NCBI RefSeq assembly: GCF_018131075.1
Contig: NZ_JAFCLS010000010.1
Location: 62,001-126,000, forward strand
DNA: 64,000 nucleotides
Reading direction: 5' to 3'
Origin: Bradyrhizobium sp. JYMT SZCCT0428
Lineage (GTDB): Bacteria; Pseudomonadota; Alphaproteobacteria; Rhizobiales; Xanthobacteraceae
The first letter of the stretch is position 1, and each line of letters begins with the position of its first letter. The notes beneath the pieces are model-generated. The model saw only the letters and a program-made list of their open reading frames with translations. It was not told the DNA's origin and ran no database searches. Below, in pieces: positions 44,341 through 52,845 of the stretch. The position numbers and the translations under genes were made by a program.

Positions 44341-44715
44341 TCACTTCAAGTCTCCGCAATAGATTTCCTTCAAGAGCTGCAAGACGCGCAGGGCGCGCTG
44401 GTCGACGACGCGGTAATGCAGCGTCTGCGAGGCGCGCCGGAATTCGACCAGGCCGTCGGCACGCAATTTTGCCAGATGCTGCGACAGCGCCGACTGGCTG
44501 AGCTTGGCGACGCCGACGAGTTCACCGACGGTCATCTCGCCGCGCACCGCGAGAAAGCAGAGAACCAGCAGCCGCTTCTCGTGACCGAGCAGTTTGAGCA
44601 GTTGCGCGGCCTCGCCGGCCTGTTTCGCCAGCTTCTTCAGGGACGCCTCGTCCTCGGCGCCGTTGCCGATGGGCATCTTGTTGGTTGTTGCCGCTTCTGC
44701 TCTCATCGCCTGCAT
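44341..44715 (-). CDS. ArsR-family repressor, sulfane-sulfur sensor type (SqrR/BigR/SoxR-like)
   Basis: A 124-residue winged-helix protein. The DNA-reading part is LSQSALSQHLAKLRADGLV with a wing at RRASQTLHYRV. Two cysteines, C53 (VLCFLAVRGEM) and C120 (EIYCGDLK), are 67 residues apart, nearly the same spacing as the persulfide-sensing pair in SqrR (C41/C107) and BigR (C42/C108). It is divergent from soxC with a palindrome in the shared promoter region. It therefore probably represses sox until reactive sulfur crosslinks the cysteines. ATG 44706 is an alternative start. Confidence 0.88.
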   Translation of the reverse strand: MQAMRAEAATTNKMPIGNGAEDEASLKKLAKQAGEAAQLLKLLGHEKRLLVLCFLAVRGEMTVGELVGVAKLSQSALSQHLAKLRADGLVEFRRASQTLHYRVVDQRALRVLQLLKEIYCGDLK

Positions 44716-44771
44716 CCGGATCGGAATCAGCGCCGACTGGCGCGGTGTACCAGTTTATCGCGTCCATGGTT

Positions 44772-44808
44772 ATTTAGCATTGACTAAATTAGCGAATGCC
44801 GATAAACC
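44772..44808 (+). promoter_or_regulatory. sox promoter with overlapping operator
   Basis: ATTTAG (44772-44777) and CTAAAT (44784-44789) form an inverted repeat around CATTGA. Within it TTGACT (44780-44785) resembles a -35 box, and TAAACC (44803-44808) could be the -10 after a 17-base spacer. A repressor bound to the repeat would block the -35 element. The soxC GTG is about 50 bases downstream. Confidence 0.5.
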
Positions 44809-44859
44809 CGCGAAAAAGCAACAAATGATGCGGCCATGCGGCGGCAAGGGGAATGAAAC

Positions 44860-46164
44860 GTGCGGCCTGATCTCTGGCGCAGCATATCTCTACTGTCGAG
44901 CACGGGCGCCCACACGCGGCTCGGCCGGCGTTCCCTGCTCGGCCTTGGCGCGGCGCTGACTGGCAGCCTGGCGCTCGGTCCAAAACAGGGAAATGCAGAG
45001 CCCTCGCCGGCTTCCCCGCCCGCAGACGCGCCATGGTCGCAATCGATCGGACCCGGCGTGGTCGACCGGCCCTATGGCCGGCCCGCCGATACCGAGGCCG
45101 GCGTCATCAGGCGCAACGTGCCGTGGCTCACCGCCGGCACCGAATCCTCGATCAGCTTTTCGCCGCTGCAGGACCTGCACGGCATCATCACGCCGAACGG
45201 CCTGTTTTTCGAGCGCTATCACGCCGGCCGGCCGGACGTCGATCCGGAGCAGCACAGGCTCATGATTCATGGCCTGGTCGAGCGCCCGCTGTTGCTGTCG
45301 ATGAAGGACATCGTCCGTTTTCCGTCCGTGACGCGCATCCATTTCATCGAATGCCCGGCCAACGGCGGCATGGAGTGGCGCGCCGCGCAGTTGAACTCGC
45401 TGCAGTTCAATCACGGCATGATCTCTTGCGCGGAATGGACCGGGGTGCGGCTGTCGACCCTGCTGGAAGAGGTCGGCATCAAGAAGGAAGCCAAGTGGGT
45501 CATGGTCGAGGGCGCCGACGGCGCGCACATGAACCGCAGCCTGCCGCTCGACAAATGCCTCGACGATTGCCTCGTGGTCTACGCGCAGAACGGCGAGGCG
45601 CTGCGGCCCGAACAGGGTTATCCGCTGCGGCTGGTGGTGCCGGGCTGGGAAGGCAATGTCAGCATCAAATGGCTGCGCCGGATCAAGCTCGGCGACAAAC
45701 CCTGGCATTCGCGCGAAGAGACCTCGAAATATACCGACCTGATGCCGGACGGCACCTCGCGCGGCTTCACCTGGCTGATCGACGCCAAATCCGTCATCAC
45801 CTTTCCCTGCCCGGAGAAGCCGCTGGATCGCCCGGGCCTCTATGAAATCAGGGGATTGGCATGGACCGGCAACGGCAAGGTCAAGCGCGTCGACGTCTCG
45901 ACCGACGGCGGCGTCAATTGGCAGAGCGCGCGGCTGCATGAGCCGGTGCTGTCGAAGGCGCTGACGAAATTCACGATACCATGGCGCTGGGACGGCGCGC
46001 CGGCGCTGCTGGAATCCCGCGTGATCGACGAGACCGGCTATGTGCAGCCGACCATCGCGCAGCTGCGCAAGCAGCGCGGCACCAATTCGGTCTACCACAA
46101 CAATTCGATCCAGACCTGGCAGGTGAAGGGCGACGGGAGCGTGTTCGATGTCCAGCTCGGTTAA
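44860..46164 (+). CDS. soxC: Sulfane dehydrogenase subunit SoxC (molybdoprotein)
   Basis: A 434-residue sulfite-oxidase-family protein. The Tat-type leader LGRRSLLGLGAALTGS indicates folded export. The molybdenum-ligating cysteine is C165 in RIHFIECPANGG, and the dimerisation domain with VKRVDVSTDGGVNWQ follows. With SoxD it oxidises the protein-bound sulfane sulfur on SoxY in the periplasm. GTG 44860 has AAGGGGA upstream. It overlaps soxD by 17 bases. Regulation probably comes from the divergent ArsR-type repressor. Confidence 0.94.
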   Translation: MRPDLWRSISLLSSTGAHTRLGRRSLLGLGAALTGSLALGPKQGNAEPSPASPPADAPWSQSIGPGVVDRPYGRPADTEAGVIRRNVPWLTAGTESSISFSPLQDLHGIITPNGLFFERYHAGRPDVDPEQHRLMIHGLVERPLLLSMKDIVRFPSVTRIHFIECPANGGMEWRAAQLNSLQFNHGMISCAEWTGVRLSTLLEEVGIKKEAKWVMVEGADGAHMNRSLPLDKCLDDCLVVYAQNGEALRPEQGYPLRLVVPGWEGNVSIKWLRRIKLGDKPWHSREETSKYTDLMPDGTSRGFTWLIDAKSVITFPCPEKPLDRPGLYEIRGLAWTGNGKVKRVDVSTDGGVNWQSARLHEPVLSKALTKFTIPWRWDGAPALLESRVIDETGYVQPTIAQLRKQRGTNSVYHNNSIQTWQVKGDGSVFDVQLG

Positions 46165-46831
46165 GCACCTGGCGCTGCTTTGCGCCGGCATCGTCGCTGC
46201 CGCCGGCACCTTCGCTTACGCCGCCGAGCCCGGACATCCCGGATATTACGGCTATGGCGAGCGGGCGACGCCAGAGCAGATTGCCGGCTGGGATATCGAC
46301 GCACGCGGCGAGGATGGTGTGGGCCTGCCCGCGGGCCGCGGCGGTGTGATCAGGGGTTCGGAGGTCTATGCCGAGCAATGCGCGGCCTGCCATGGAACTT
46401 TCGGCGAAGGCGAGGGCCGGTTTCCCAAGCTCGTTGGCGGCGCCGGGACGCTCAGGCACGACCGGCCGGAGCTGACGGTCGGCAGCTACTGGCCGTTTGC
46501 GCCGACCCTGTGGGACTACATTAACCGCGCCATGCCGATGGCCGCACCGCACACATTGTCAGCCGATGACGTTTATGCTTTGACCGCCTATATTCTGAAC
46601 CTGAACGACATCGTTTCCAGTGAATTTGTCGCCGACCGGGAAAGCTTGCCGAAAGTCAAAATGCCCAATCGTGACAATTTCCTCTGGACCGATCCGAGGC
46701 CCGATACAGCAGCGAAACCGTGCATGAGCGCATGCGTTGACCCCGCCGGCGTCAAAATCGTGTCCACGGCGGAAGGCAAGAACCTGACGCCACGCACGAC
46801 GGGCCCACTCGACACCATGCTGGCAAAGTAG
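46148..46831 (+). CDS. soxD: Sulfane dehydrogenase cytochrome subunit SoxD, short monoheme form
   Basis: A 227-residue c-type cytochrome with signal peptide ending FAYAA near residue 26. One heme motif, C78-A-A-C81-H82, is present, followed by GTFGEGEGRFPKLVGG and SYWPFAPTLWDYINRAMP. Paracoccus SoxD is much longer and diheme, so this is the short monoheme type. It takes electrons from SoxC. The downstream 72-base gap contains a partial direct repeat of AGAATTGGCAAGC. Confidence 0.9.
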   Translation: MSSSVKHLALLCAGIVAAAGTFAYAAEPGHPGYYGYGERATPEQIAGWDIDARGEDGVGLPAGRGGVIRGSEVYAEQCAACHGTFGEGEGRFPKLVGGAGTLRHDRPELTVGSYWPFAPTLWDYINRAMPMAAPHTLSADDVYALTAYILNLNDIVSSEFVADRESLPKVKMPNRDNFLWTDPRPDTAAKPCMSACVDPAGVKIVSTAEGKNLTPRTTGPLDTMLAK

Positions 46832-46903
46832 AATTGGCAAGCAAAGTAGCGTTGATACGTAAAGCAGAATTGGCAAGCTGAACAGGAATTACGGGAAACG
46901 TCC

Positions 46904-47269
46904 TTGAGCAACACACGTCTAAACAAGCTTGGCCTGATCGCGGGGTTGGTGCTGGCGCTATCGATCGGCGCCGCCGCGAGTCCCGCTGCTGCCCAGTCCG
47001 CGGCGGCGGAAGGCCAGAAACTGGCGTTCGACCGCAGCAAGGGCAATTGCCTGACCTGCCACGCCATCAAGGGCGGCCAGTATCCCGGCACGCTCGGGCC
47101 GGAACTGGTCGACATCAAGAGCAAATACCCCAACCGCGACGAACTCGTCGCCATTATCTACGACGAAACCAAGCGCAATCCATTGACGGTGATGCCTCCG
47201 TTCGGACGAAACCGGATTTTGACCGACAAGGAAATCAGCGAGGTCGTGGATTTCCTGCAGACATTGTGA
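46904..47269 (+). CDS. soxX: SoxX, monoheme c-type cytochrome of SoxAX
   Basis: A 121-residue exported cytochrome with signal peptide ending PAAAQ at about 31. The heme site is C49-L-T-C52-H53, and M in PLTVMPPFGRN is the likely second ligand. It partners SoxA in joining thiosulfate to SoxY. The start appears to be TTG 46904, which would give lower initiation than the ATG starts of its neighbours. Its stop is 27 bases before soxY. Confidence 0.9.
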   Translation: MSNTRLNKLGLIAGLVLALSIGAAASPAAAQSAAAEGQKLAFDRSKGNCLTCHAIKGGQYPGTLGPELVDIKSKYPNRDELVAIIYDETKRNPLTVMPPFGRNRILTDKEISEVVDFLQTL

Positions 47270-47296
47270 CGCCGCGCCTTTCAGGAGAACTTTCGG

Positions 47297-47803
47297 ATGA
47301 CAAATACTGACAATGGATTTTCCGCCACGCGGCGCCTGATCCTGCAAGGCGCGGGCGCGGTAGCGCTGGTCGGCCTTGGCAGTTCTTTTGGCAATCTTCC
47401 CTTTGGCCTCACGCGGGCATTCGCGGCCGCCAACGACAAATATCCGGAAGAGGCCTTCAAGCAGAAGAGCGAAGCCGACGCGATCAAGTCGCTCTACGGC
47501 AAGACCGCAGAGGCTTCCGACAAGGTGAAGATGGACGCGCCCGAGATCGCCGAGAACGGCGCCGTGGTGCCGGTATCGGTCACGACGACGCTGGCCGACG
47601 TGACCTCGATCTCGTTCCTGGTGGCTGAAAACCCGGTCGCCCTGGTGGCCTCCTACAAGATTCCGGCCGGCACGATGCCGAACGTTGCCAACCGCATCAA
47701 GATGGCGAAGACCAGCAACGTGATCGTCGTCGTCGAAGCCGGCGGCAAGCTCTACAGCGCCACCAAGGAAGTCAAAGTCACCGTCGGCGGCTGCGGCGGT
47801 TAA
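47297..47803 (+). CDS. soxY: SoxY sulfur carrier protein
   Basis: A 168-residue carrier with a Tat-like leader (ATRRLILQGAGAVALVGLG) and a C-terminal GGCGG (164-168). C166 on this swinging arm carries the sulfur intermediates through the Sox cycle. It is exported folded, probably with SoxZ riding along. soxZ follows after 27 bases. Confidence 0.96.
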   Translation: MTNTDNGFSATRRLILQGAGAVALVGLGSSFGNLPFGLTRAFAAANDKYPEEAFKQKSEADAIKSLYGKTAEASDKVKMDAPEIAENGAVVPVSVTTTLADVTSISFLVAENPVALVASYKIPAGTMPNVANRIKMAKTSNVIVVVEAGGKLYSATKEVKVTVGGCGG

Positions 47804-47830
47804 GACACAGATAATCGAAGGATCGAAAAA

Positions 47831-48142
47831 ATGGCATCGACCATTCGCGTGCGCGCCACCTCGTCCGGCGAAACCACCGAAGTACAGGCGCTGATCCAGC
47901 ATCCAATGGATTCCGGCTTCATCAAGGATTCCAAGGGCGAGCTCATTCCGCCGCATTTCATCCAGCAATTGACCTTCGAATATAACGGCAAGCCGGTATT
48001 CACAGCCGATTGGGGCGGCGGCGTCTCCAAGGACCCCTACGTCAAGTTCGCCTTCAAGGGCGGCAAGAAGGGCGATGAGCTGAAAGTGAGCTGGGTCGAC
48101 AACAAAGGCGCCACCGACACGACAACGGCGAAGATTCAATGA
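47831..48142 (+). CDS. soxZ: SoxZ, partner of SoxY
   Basis: A 103-residue immunoglobulin-like protein without signal peptide (MASTIRVRATSSGETTEVQ, IQHPMDSGFIKDSKGELIP, then DWGGGVSKDPYVKFAFKG). It forms the SoxYZ heterodimer and enters the periplasm with Tat-exported SoxY. Its stop overlaps soxA as ATGA. Confidence 0.96.
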   Translation: MASTIRVRATSSGETTEVQALIQHPMDSGFIKDSKGELIPPHFIQQLTFEYNGKPVFTADWGGGVSKDPYVKFAFKGGKKGDELKVSWVDNKGATDTTTAKIQ

Positions 48143-49002
48143 AGCTGCGAAACGCGATACAGTTCACCGCGGCGGCCTTTACGCTGACGCTGCTGGCGTT
48201 AGCCGCGCCGCCTGCGATCTCCGCCGACAAGGTCGACCCGGTCGCCGACGAGAAAGCGTTCAAGAAATTCTTCTACGACAAATTCCCCAAATTGAAGCCG
48301 GAGGATTTCGTCAACGGACCCTATTCGATGGACGCGGACCTCTACAAGCAATGGCAGGACAAGGAACAGTTCCCGCCCTACGAGTTCTCGCTCGAACTGG
48401 GCAAGGAGATGTTCTCCAAACCGTTCAAGAACGGCAAGACCTATGGCGACTGCTTCCCGAATCAGGGCATCGGCATCCGTCAGGACTATCCCTACTTCGA
48501 CGAGAAGGAAGGCAAGGTCATCACGCTGGAGCTGGCGCTGAACCGCTGCCGCGAAGCCAATGGCGAGCCGGCGTTCTCCTATGTGCGCGACGAGATGGCG
48601 GCGCTGACCGCCTACATGGCCTTCACTTCGCGCGGCAAGCCGTTCAACATCAAGGTTCCGAACGACCCACGCGCGCTGGCTGCTTATGAGAACGGCAAGG
48701 AATATTTCTACACAAGGCGCGGCCAGCTCAATTTTTCCTGCGCCACCTGCCATGTGCAGAGCCCTGGCGAGAGGGTCCGCACCGAAGTGCTGGCGCCGGC
48801 GCTCGGCATTGTCAACGCGATGCCGATCTATCGTTCCGAATGGAACGGCATGGGCACCACGAGCCGGCGCTTCACCACCTGCAACAGCCAGATCCGTGGC
48901 GTGCCGCTGACGCCGCAGGACGATGAATACCGCAACGTTGAATACTACCTGTCCTATGTCAGCAACGGATTGCCGATATCAGGCCCGGGAGCGCGGCCAT
49001 GA
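48139..49002 (+). CDS. soxA: SoxA, monoheme-type cytochrome of SoxAX
   Basis: A 287-residue exported cytochrome. The leader ends PAISA near residue 29. The single heme site is C201-A-T-C204-H205. C105 and C137 sit where diheme SoxA proteins carry a first heme and probably form a disulfide. C248 in RFTTCNSQIRG is the active-site cysteine that becomes a persulfide ligand. SoxAX ligates thiosulfate to SoxY C166. It overlaps soxK by ATGA. Confidence 0.95.
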   Translation: MKLRNAIQFTAAAFTLTLLALAAPPAISADKVDPVADEKAFKKFFYDKFPKLKPEDFVNGPYSMDADLYKQWQDKEQFPPYEFSLELGKEMFSKPFKNGKTYGDCFPNQGIGIRQDYPYFDEKEGKVITLELALNRCREANGEPAFSYVRDEMAALTAYMAFTSRGKPFNIKVPNDPRALAAYENGKEYFYTRRGQLNFSCATCHVQSPGERVRTEVLAPALGIVNAMPIYRSEWNGMGTTSRRFTTCNSQIRGVPLTPQDDEYRNVEYYLSYVSNGLPISGPGARP

Positions 49003-49307
49003 GGATCTTCACAATCACATCGATTGCAGCGCTGTTGCTCGCAGGCGCGACATCGGCATTGGCCGCCGGCGAGGACGACTACAAGGCCGCCTACGCCGCG
49101 GCGGAAGCTGCCAACAAGCAGGCGGCTTCCTTGCGCAATCAATGGACCACGACGGCCTCGACGCTGGCGGCCGCCAAGAAGTTCGCCGATGGCGGCGATT
49201 TCGACAAGGCCACCGCATCCGCAAAAGAAGCGGAAGCGCTGGCCAAAGCTTCGATCTTCCAGGCCACCAGCGAAAAGGAACGCTGGAGAGATTTGGAAAT
49301 TCGTTGA
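48999..49307 (+). CDS. soxK: SoxAX-binding protein, SoxK-like
   Basis: A 102-residue exported helical protein with signal peptide ending SALAA near residue 23. The mature part is alanine- and lysine-rich coiled coil (EDDYKAAYAAAEAANKQAAS, LAAAKKFADGGDFDKATAS). Location between soxA and soxB and its size match SoxK, which stabilises or activates SoxAX in some thiosulfate oxidisers. The name rests mainly on context. Confidence 0.8.
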   Translation: MRIFTITSIAALLLAGATSALAAGEDDYKAAYAAAEAANKQAASLRNQWTTTASTLAAAKKFADGGDFDKATASAKEAEALAKASIFQATSEKERWRDLEIR

Positions 49308-49335
49308 GAGCGTTTTGCGACGCGCGGAGATTAGT

Positions 49336-51078
49336 ATGCCGATCCGCCGCCGAGAATTTCTGACGCTAGCAGGCGCGGCTACCCTCGCAGGCGGCCTGCC
49401 GCGCCTCGCGCGCAGCGCCGACAGCGTCTACGACCTCGAACGCTTCGGCAATGCGCGCATCCTGCACATCACGGACACCCATGCGCAGCTCAAGCCGGTG
49501 TTCTTTCGCGAGCCCAGTGTCAATCTCGGCGTCGGCTCGATGCAAGGCAATCCGCCGCATCTGGTCGGCAAGGCCTTTCTCGACCGCTTCGGCATCCGTC
49601 CCGACAGCGCCGACGCCTATGCCTTCACCTGCATCGAGTTCGAAAAAGCCGCGCAGCGATTCGGCAAGCTCGGCGGGTTCGCGCATCTGAAGACGCTGGT
49701 CGACCGCCTGCGCAGCGATGTCGGCGCCGGCCGCTCGCTGCTGCTCGACGGCGGCGATCTCTGGCAGGGCACGGGGCTTGCCAATGTCATGAAGGGCGCC
49801 GACATGGTCGACGCCTCGAACCTGCTCGGCATCGACGCGATGACCGGCCACTGGGAATTCACCTATGGCGAGAAGGCGCTGCGCAGCAATCTCGAGCGCT
49901 TCAAGGGCGAGTTCCTGGCGCAGAACGTCTTCCTGACCGAGGAAGCCGCTTTCAACGACGCCAAGGCGTTCGATCCGGCATCGGGCCGCGTGTTCAAGCC
50001 AAGCACGATCAAGGAGATCGGCGGCCGTCGGGTCGCCGTGATCGGACAGGCTTTTCCTTACGTGCCGATCGCGCACCCCAAGCGCTTCACGCCGGACTGG
50101 AAATTCGGCATCCGCGACGAAGAGCTGCAGAAACTCGTCGATGGCTTGCGCAACACCGACAAGGTCGATGCGGTCATTTTGTTGTCGCATAACGGCATGG
50201 ATGTTGATCTCAAGCTCGCCAGCCGCGTCACCGGCATCGACGTCATTCTGGGTGGCCACACCCACGACGCGGTGCCGCAGCCGATTGCGGTGACCAATCC
50301 GGGCGGCGTCACGCTGGTGACCAATGCCGGCTCGAACGGCAAGTTCCTGGCCGTGCTCGATCTCGACATCGGCAAGGGCAAGGTCGCAAACGTGCGCTAC
50401 CGGTTGCTGCCGGTGTTCTCCGAACTGCTGAAGCCGGATCCGGCGATGCAGGGGCTGATCGACAAGACCCGCGCGCCGCATGCAGGCGACTGGGTCGACA
50501 AGATCGCTTCCGCCGATCGCCTGCTCTACCGCCGAGGCAATTTCAGCGGCAGCATGGATCAACTGATCTGCGACGCGCTGCGCAGCGAACTCGACACCGA
50601 AATCGCGCTGTCGCCGGGTTTCCGCTGGGGCACCACGGCGCTGGCAGGCCAGCCGTTGACGATGGAAGACGTGCTGGCGCAGACCGCGGTCACCTATCCC
50701 GAGACCTACGTTGCCACCATGACCGGCAGCCAGATCAAGGACGTGCTCGAAGACGTCTGCGACAACCTCTTCAACACCGATCCCTACTACCAGCAGGGCG
50801 GCGACATGGTCCGGCTCGGCGGCCTCGCCTATGCCTGCACGCCGGCGGAAAGCGTCGGCAAGCGGATCTCGGAGCTGACGCTCGACAATGGCAGCCCGCT
50901 GCAAGCCGCCAAGAGCTACAAGGTGGCGGGATGGGCCTCGGTCAACGAGCAGACCGGCGCGCCGGTCTGGGATGTGGTGGCGAAGCATCTGAAGTCAGGC
51001 AAGCCGCCCAACCGATCGGCCCCGGGCGTGACGCTGAAAGGCGTCGAAGGCAATCCGGGCATTTCGAAACAGGTATGA
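49336..51078 (+). CDS. soxB: SoxB thiosulfohydrolase
   Basis: A 580-residue 5'-nucleotidase-fold enzyme with a Tat leader (MPIRRREFLTLAGAATLAGG). Dimanganese-site motifs are HITDTHAQLKP, LDGGDLWQG, MTGHWEFTYG and ILGGHTHDAVP. It hydrolyses sulfate from the SoxY-bound sulfonate. The start ATG 49336 is 28 bases after soxK; an in-frame extension upstream overlaps soxK and is rejected. It overlaps the next gene by ATGA. Confidence 0.96.
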   Translation: MPIRRREFLTLAGAATLAGGLPRLARSADSVYDLERFGNARILHITDTHAQLKPVFFREPSVNLGVGSMQGNPPHLVGKAFLDRFGIRPDSADAYAFTCIEFEKAAQRFGKLGGFAHLKTLVDRLRSDVGAGRSLLLDGGDLWQGTGLANVMKGADMVDASNLLGIDAMTGHWEFTYGEKALRSNLERFKGEFLAQNVFLTEEAAFNDAKAFDPASGRVFKPSTIKEIGGRRVAVIGQAFPYVPIAHPKRFTPDWKFGIRDEELQKLVDGLRNTDKVDAVILLSHNGMDVDLKLASRVTGIDVILGGHTHDAVPQPIAVTNPGGVTLVTNAGSNGKFLAVLDLDIGKGKVANVRYRLLPVFSELLKPDPAMQGLIDKTRAPHAGDWVDKIASADRLLYRRGNFSGSMDQLICDALRSELDTEIALSPGFRWGTTALAGQPLTMEDVLAQTAVTYPETYVATMTGSQIKDVLEDVCDNLFNTDPYYQQGGDMVRLGGLAYACTPAESVGKRISELTLDNGSPLQAAKSYKVAGWASVNEQTGAPVWDVVAKHLKSGKPPNRSAPGVTLKGVEGNPGISKQV

Positions 51079-51536
51079 CAGGCCGCTTCACCATTATCCG
51101 CGCGATGACCGCGGCGCTGTTGATCGCCGCGACCGCACCGGCCGCGCGGGCCCAGCAGGCGCCGCTGCAGGACAAGCCGTTTGCCGAGCACAAGATCGTG
51201 CTGCAGCTTTCGGACAATGACCCGCGCAAGCAGGGCCTCGTGCTCAGCGTCGCCAGCAACCTGATGAAGCACTACGACCCCGACAAGGTCGCGATCGAAA
51301 TCGTGGCATTCGGCCCGGGCATCGAGCTGCTGCGCCCGGAAAATCCCAACCGCAAGATGGTCGAAAGCCTGGTCGCTCAGGGCGCGCGGTTCGATATCTG
51401 CCTCAACACCGTCGACACGCTCGAACGCGAAAACGGCAAACGGCCGGAATTCATCGCGGCGGCGACGCCGGTCCAGGTCGGCGTCGCGCAGATTCTGTTC
51501 CTGACTGAGAATGGATACACGCTGGTCAGGCCGTGA
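51075..51536 (+). CDS. Exported DsrE-like protein
   Basis: A 153-residue protein with signal peptide ending ARAQQ near residue 27. The mature part resembles DsrE/F-like folds (HKIVLQLSDNDPRKQGLVLS, VASNLMKHYDPDKVAIEIVA), with a single cysteine in RFDICLNTVDTLE that could bind persulfide sulfur. ATGA overlap with soxB shows co-translation. A periplasmic sulfur-transfer role in the Sox system is likely. Confidence 0.82.
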   Translation: MTGRFTIIRAMTAALLIAATAPAARAQQAPLQDKPFAEHKIVLQLSDNDPRKQGLVLSVASNLMKHYDPDKVAIEIVAFGPGIELLRPENPNRKMVESLVAQGARFDICLNTVDTLERENGKRPEFIAAATPVQVGVAQILFLTENGYTLVRP

Positions 51537-51660
51537 TCGGGCATGGATCAGCAAGATTACCTCAAAAAAGCGACCTCGAAGAGACGAAACCTGTTTGAGG
51601 GGGCAGCTGAAATAGAATAATATCCTCCGCAAGACTCCCATAGCGAACGCGGCAGCGATC

Positions 51661-52701
51661 ATGATCTTTCGTCAGCTCTTCGACAGTGTTTCGGGCACCT
51701 ACAGCTATTTGCTGGCCAGCCGCGCCGGCGGCGAGGCGCTGATCCTCGATCCCGTGCTGGAAAAGGCCGACCGCTATTGCCAGCTGCTGCGCGAACTCGA
51801 CCTGCGGCTGGTCAAGGCGGTCGACACCCATCTGCACGCCGACCACGTCACCGGTCTTGGCGAACTGCGCGACCGCACCCAGTGCATCACCATCATGGGC
51901 GAACAGAGCAAGGCCGACGTGGTGTCGATGCGCGTCTCCGACGGCGACAAGGTGATGATCGAAGGTTTGAGCCTGGATGCCATGTACACGCCCGGCCACA
52001 CCGACGATTCCTACAGCTACCTCATGGGCGACCGCGTCTTCACCGGCGACACGCTTCTTATTCGCGGCACCGGCCGCACCGATTTCCAGAATGGCAGCGC
52101 CCGGGCGCAATATGATTCGATCTTCAACCGGCTGCTGAAACTGCCCGACGAGACCATGGTATTCCCCGCCCATGACTACAAGGGCGACACGGTCTCCACC
52201 ATCGGCGAAGAGAAGCGCTACAATCCGCGCCTTCAGGTGCGCGGCATCGACGAGTATGTCGAGTTGATGAACAATCTCAATTTGCCGAATCCAAAACTGA
52301 TGGACGTGGTGCTGCCGGCCAACATGCATGTCGGCCTGCATCAGGACGATCTCGCCAAGCAGGGCCTCGCATTGTCAGCGCGCGCCGCGATCGACAGTAT
52401 CGGCAAGCCCGACATCCTGCTGGTCGACCTGCGCGAAGCCAGCGAGCGCGCCAAGCACGGCACGCTGTCGGGCGCGCTGCATGCGCCCTACCCCGGCATC
52501 GCCGAAAGCTTGGCGCCGGGCGGCATGCTGCGCGAAGTCGCGGCCGCGACCGGACGGCGCGTGGTGTTCTTCTGCGCGTTCGGCGAACGCTCCGCGATGG
52601 CGGTCACCGCCGCCAAGAACGCCGGCCTTGCCAACACCGCCCATATCGAAGGCGGCATCGACGCCTGGAAGAAAGCCGGCGGCCCGGTGGTGATGGGGTG
52701 A
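51661..52701 (+). CDS. Persulfide dioxygenase-rhodanese fusion (MBL fold)
   Basis: A 346-residue two-domain protein. Residues about 1-235 are a metallo-beta-lactamase fold of the ETHE1/persulfide dioxygenase type, with DTHLHADHVTG (H57, H59, D61, H62), TPGHTDDSYSY and FPAHDYKGDTVSTIGEE. Residues about 250-346 form a rhodanese domain with active-site C305 in CAFGERS and R310. The fusion would oxidise persulfides to sulfite and move sulfane sulfur in the cytoplasm. It follows the sox genes after 124 bases that contain a long-spaced CCTCAAA/TTTGAGG repeat. Confidence 0.92.
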   Translation: MIFRQLFDSVSGTYSYLLASRAGGEALILDPVLEKADRYCQLLRELDLRLVKAVDTHLHADHVTGLGELRDRTQCITIMGEQSKADVVSMRVSDGDKVMIEGLSLDAMYTPGHTDDSYSYLMGDRVFTGDTLLIRGTGRTDFQNGSARAQYDSIFNRLLKLPDETMVFPAHDYKGDTVSTIGEEKRYNPRLQVRGIDEYVELMNNLNLPNPKLMDVVLPANMHVGLHQDDLAKQGLALSARAAIDSIGKPDILLVDLREASERAKHGTLSGALHAPYPGIAESLAPGGMLREVAAATGRRVVFFCAFGERSAMAVTAAKNAGLANTAHIEGGIDAWKKAGGPVVMG

Positions 52702-52709
52702 GCGTTGCT

Positions 52710-52825
52710 GTCGTCCCTGCGAACGCAGGGACCCATACGCCGCGGCCTATCGATTAAACGACGCTGGCAGACGCCTTCTGCAACAAACATCGGTGACTAT
52801 GGGTCCCTGCTTTCGCAGGGACGAC
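52710..52825. repeat. Intergenic palindromic repeat, family B (copy 2)
   Basis: GTCGTCCCTGCGAACGCAGG at the left and CTTTCGCAGGGACGAC at the right, 116 bases in total, closely similar to 30195-30313. It lies between the convergent rhodanese-fusion and btuF-like genes. Confidence 0.85.
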
Positions 52826-52845
52826 GAAATAGTTTTACCGGGACT

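Noticed and set aside
49366..50988. 540-codon minus-strand frame opposite soxB
   Set aside because: soxB is unambiguous, and the antisense frame has no known domain.
51560..51600. CCTCAAA...TTTGAGG inverted repeat before the persulfide dioxygenase gene
   Set aside because: Arms are only 7 bases with a 27-base loop; too weak to claim as terminator or operator.
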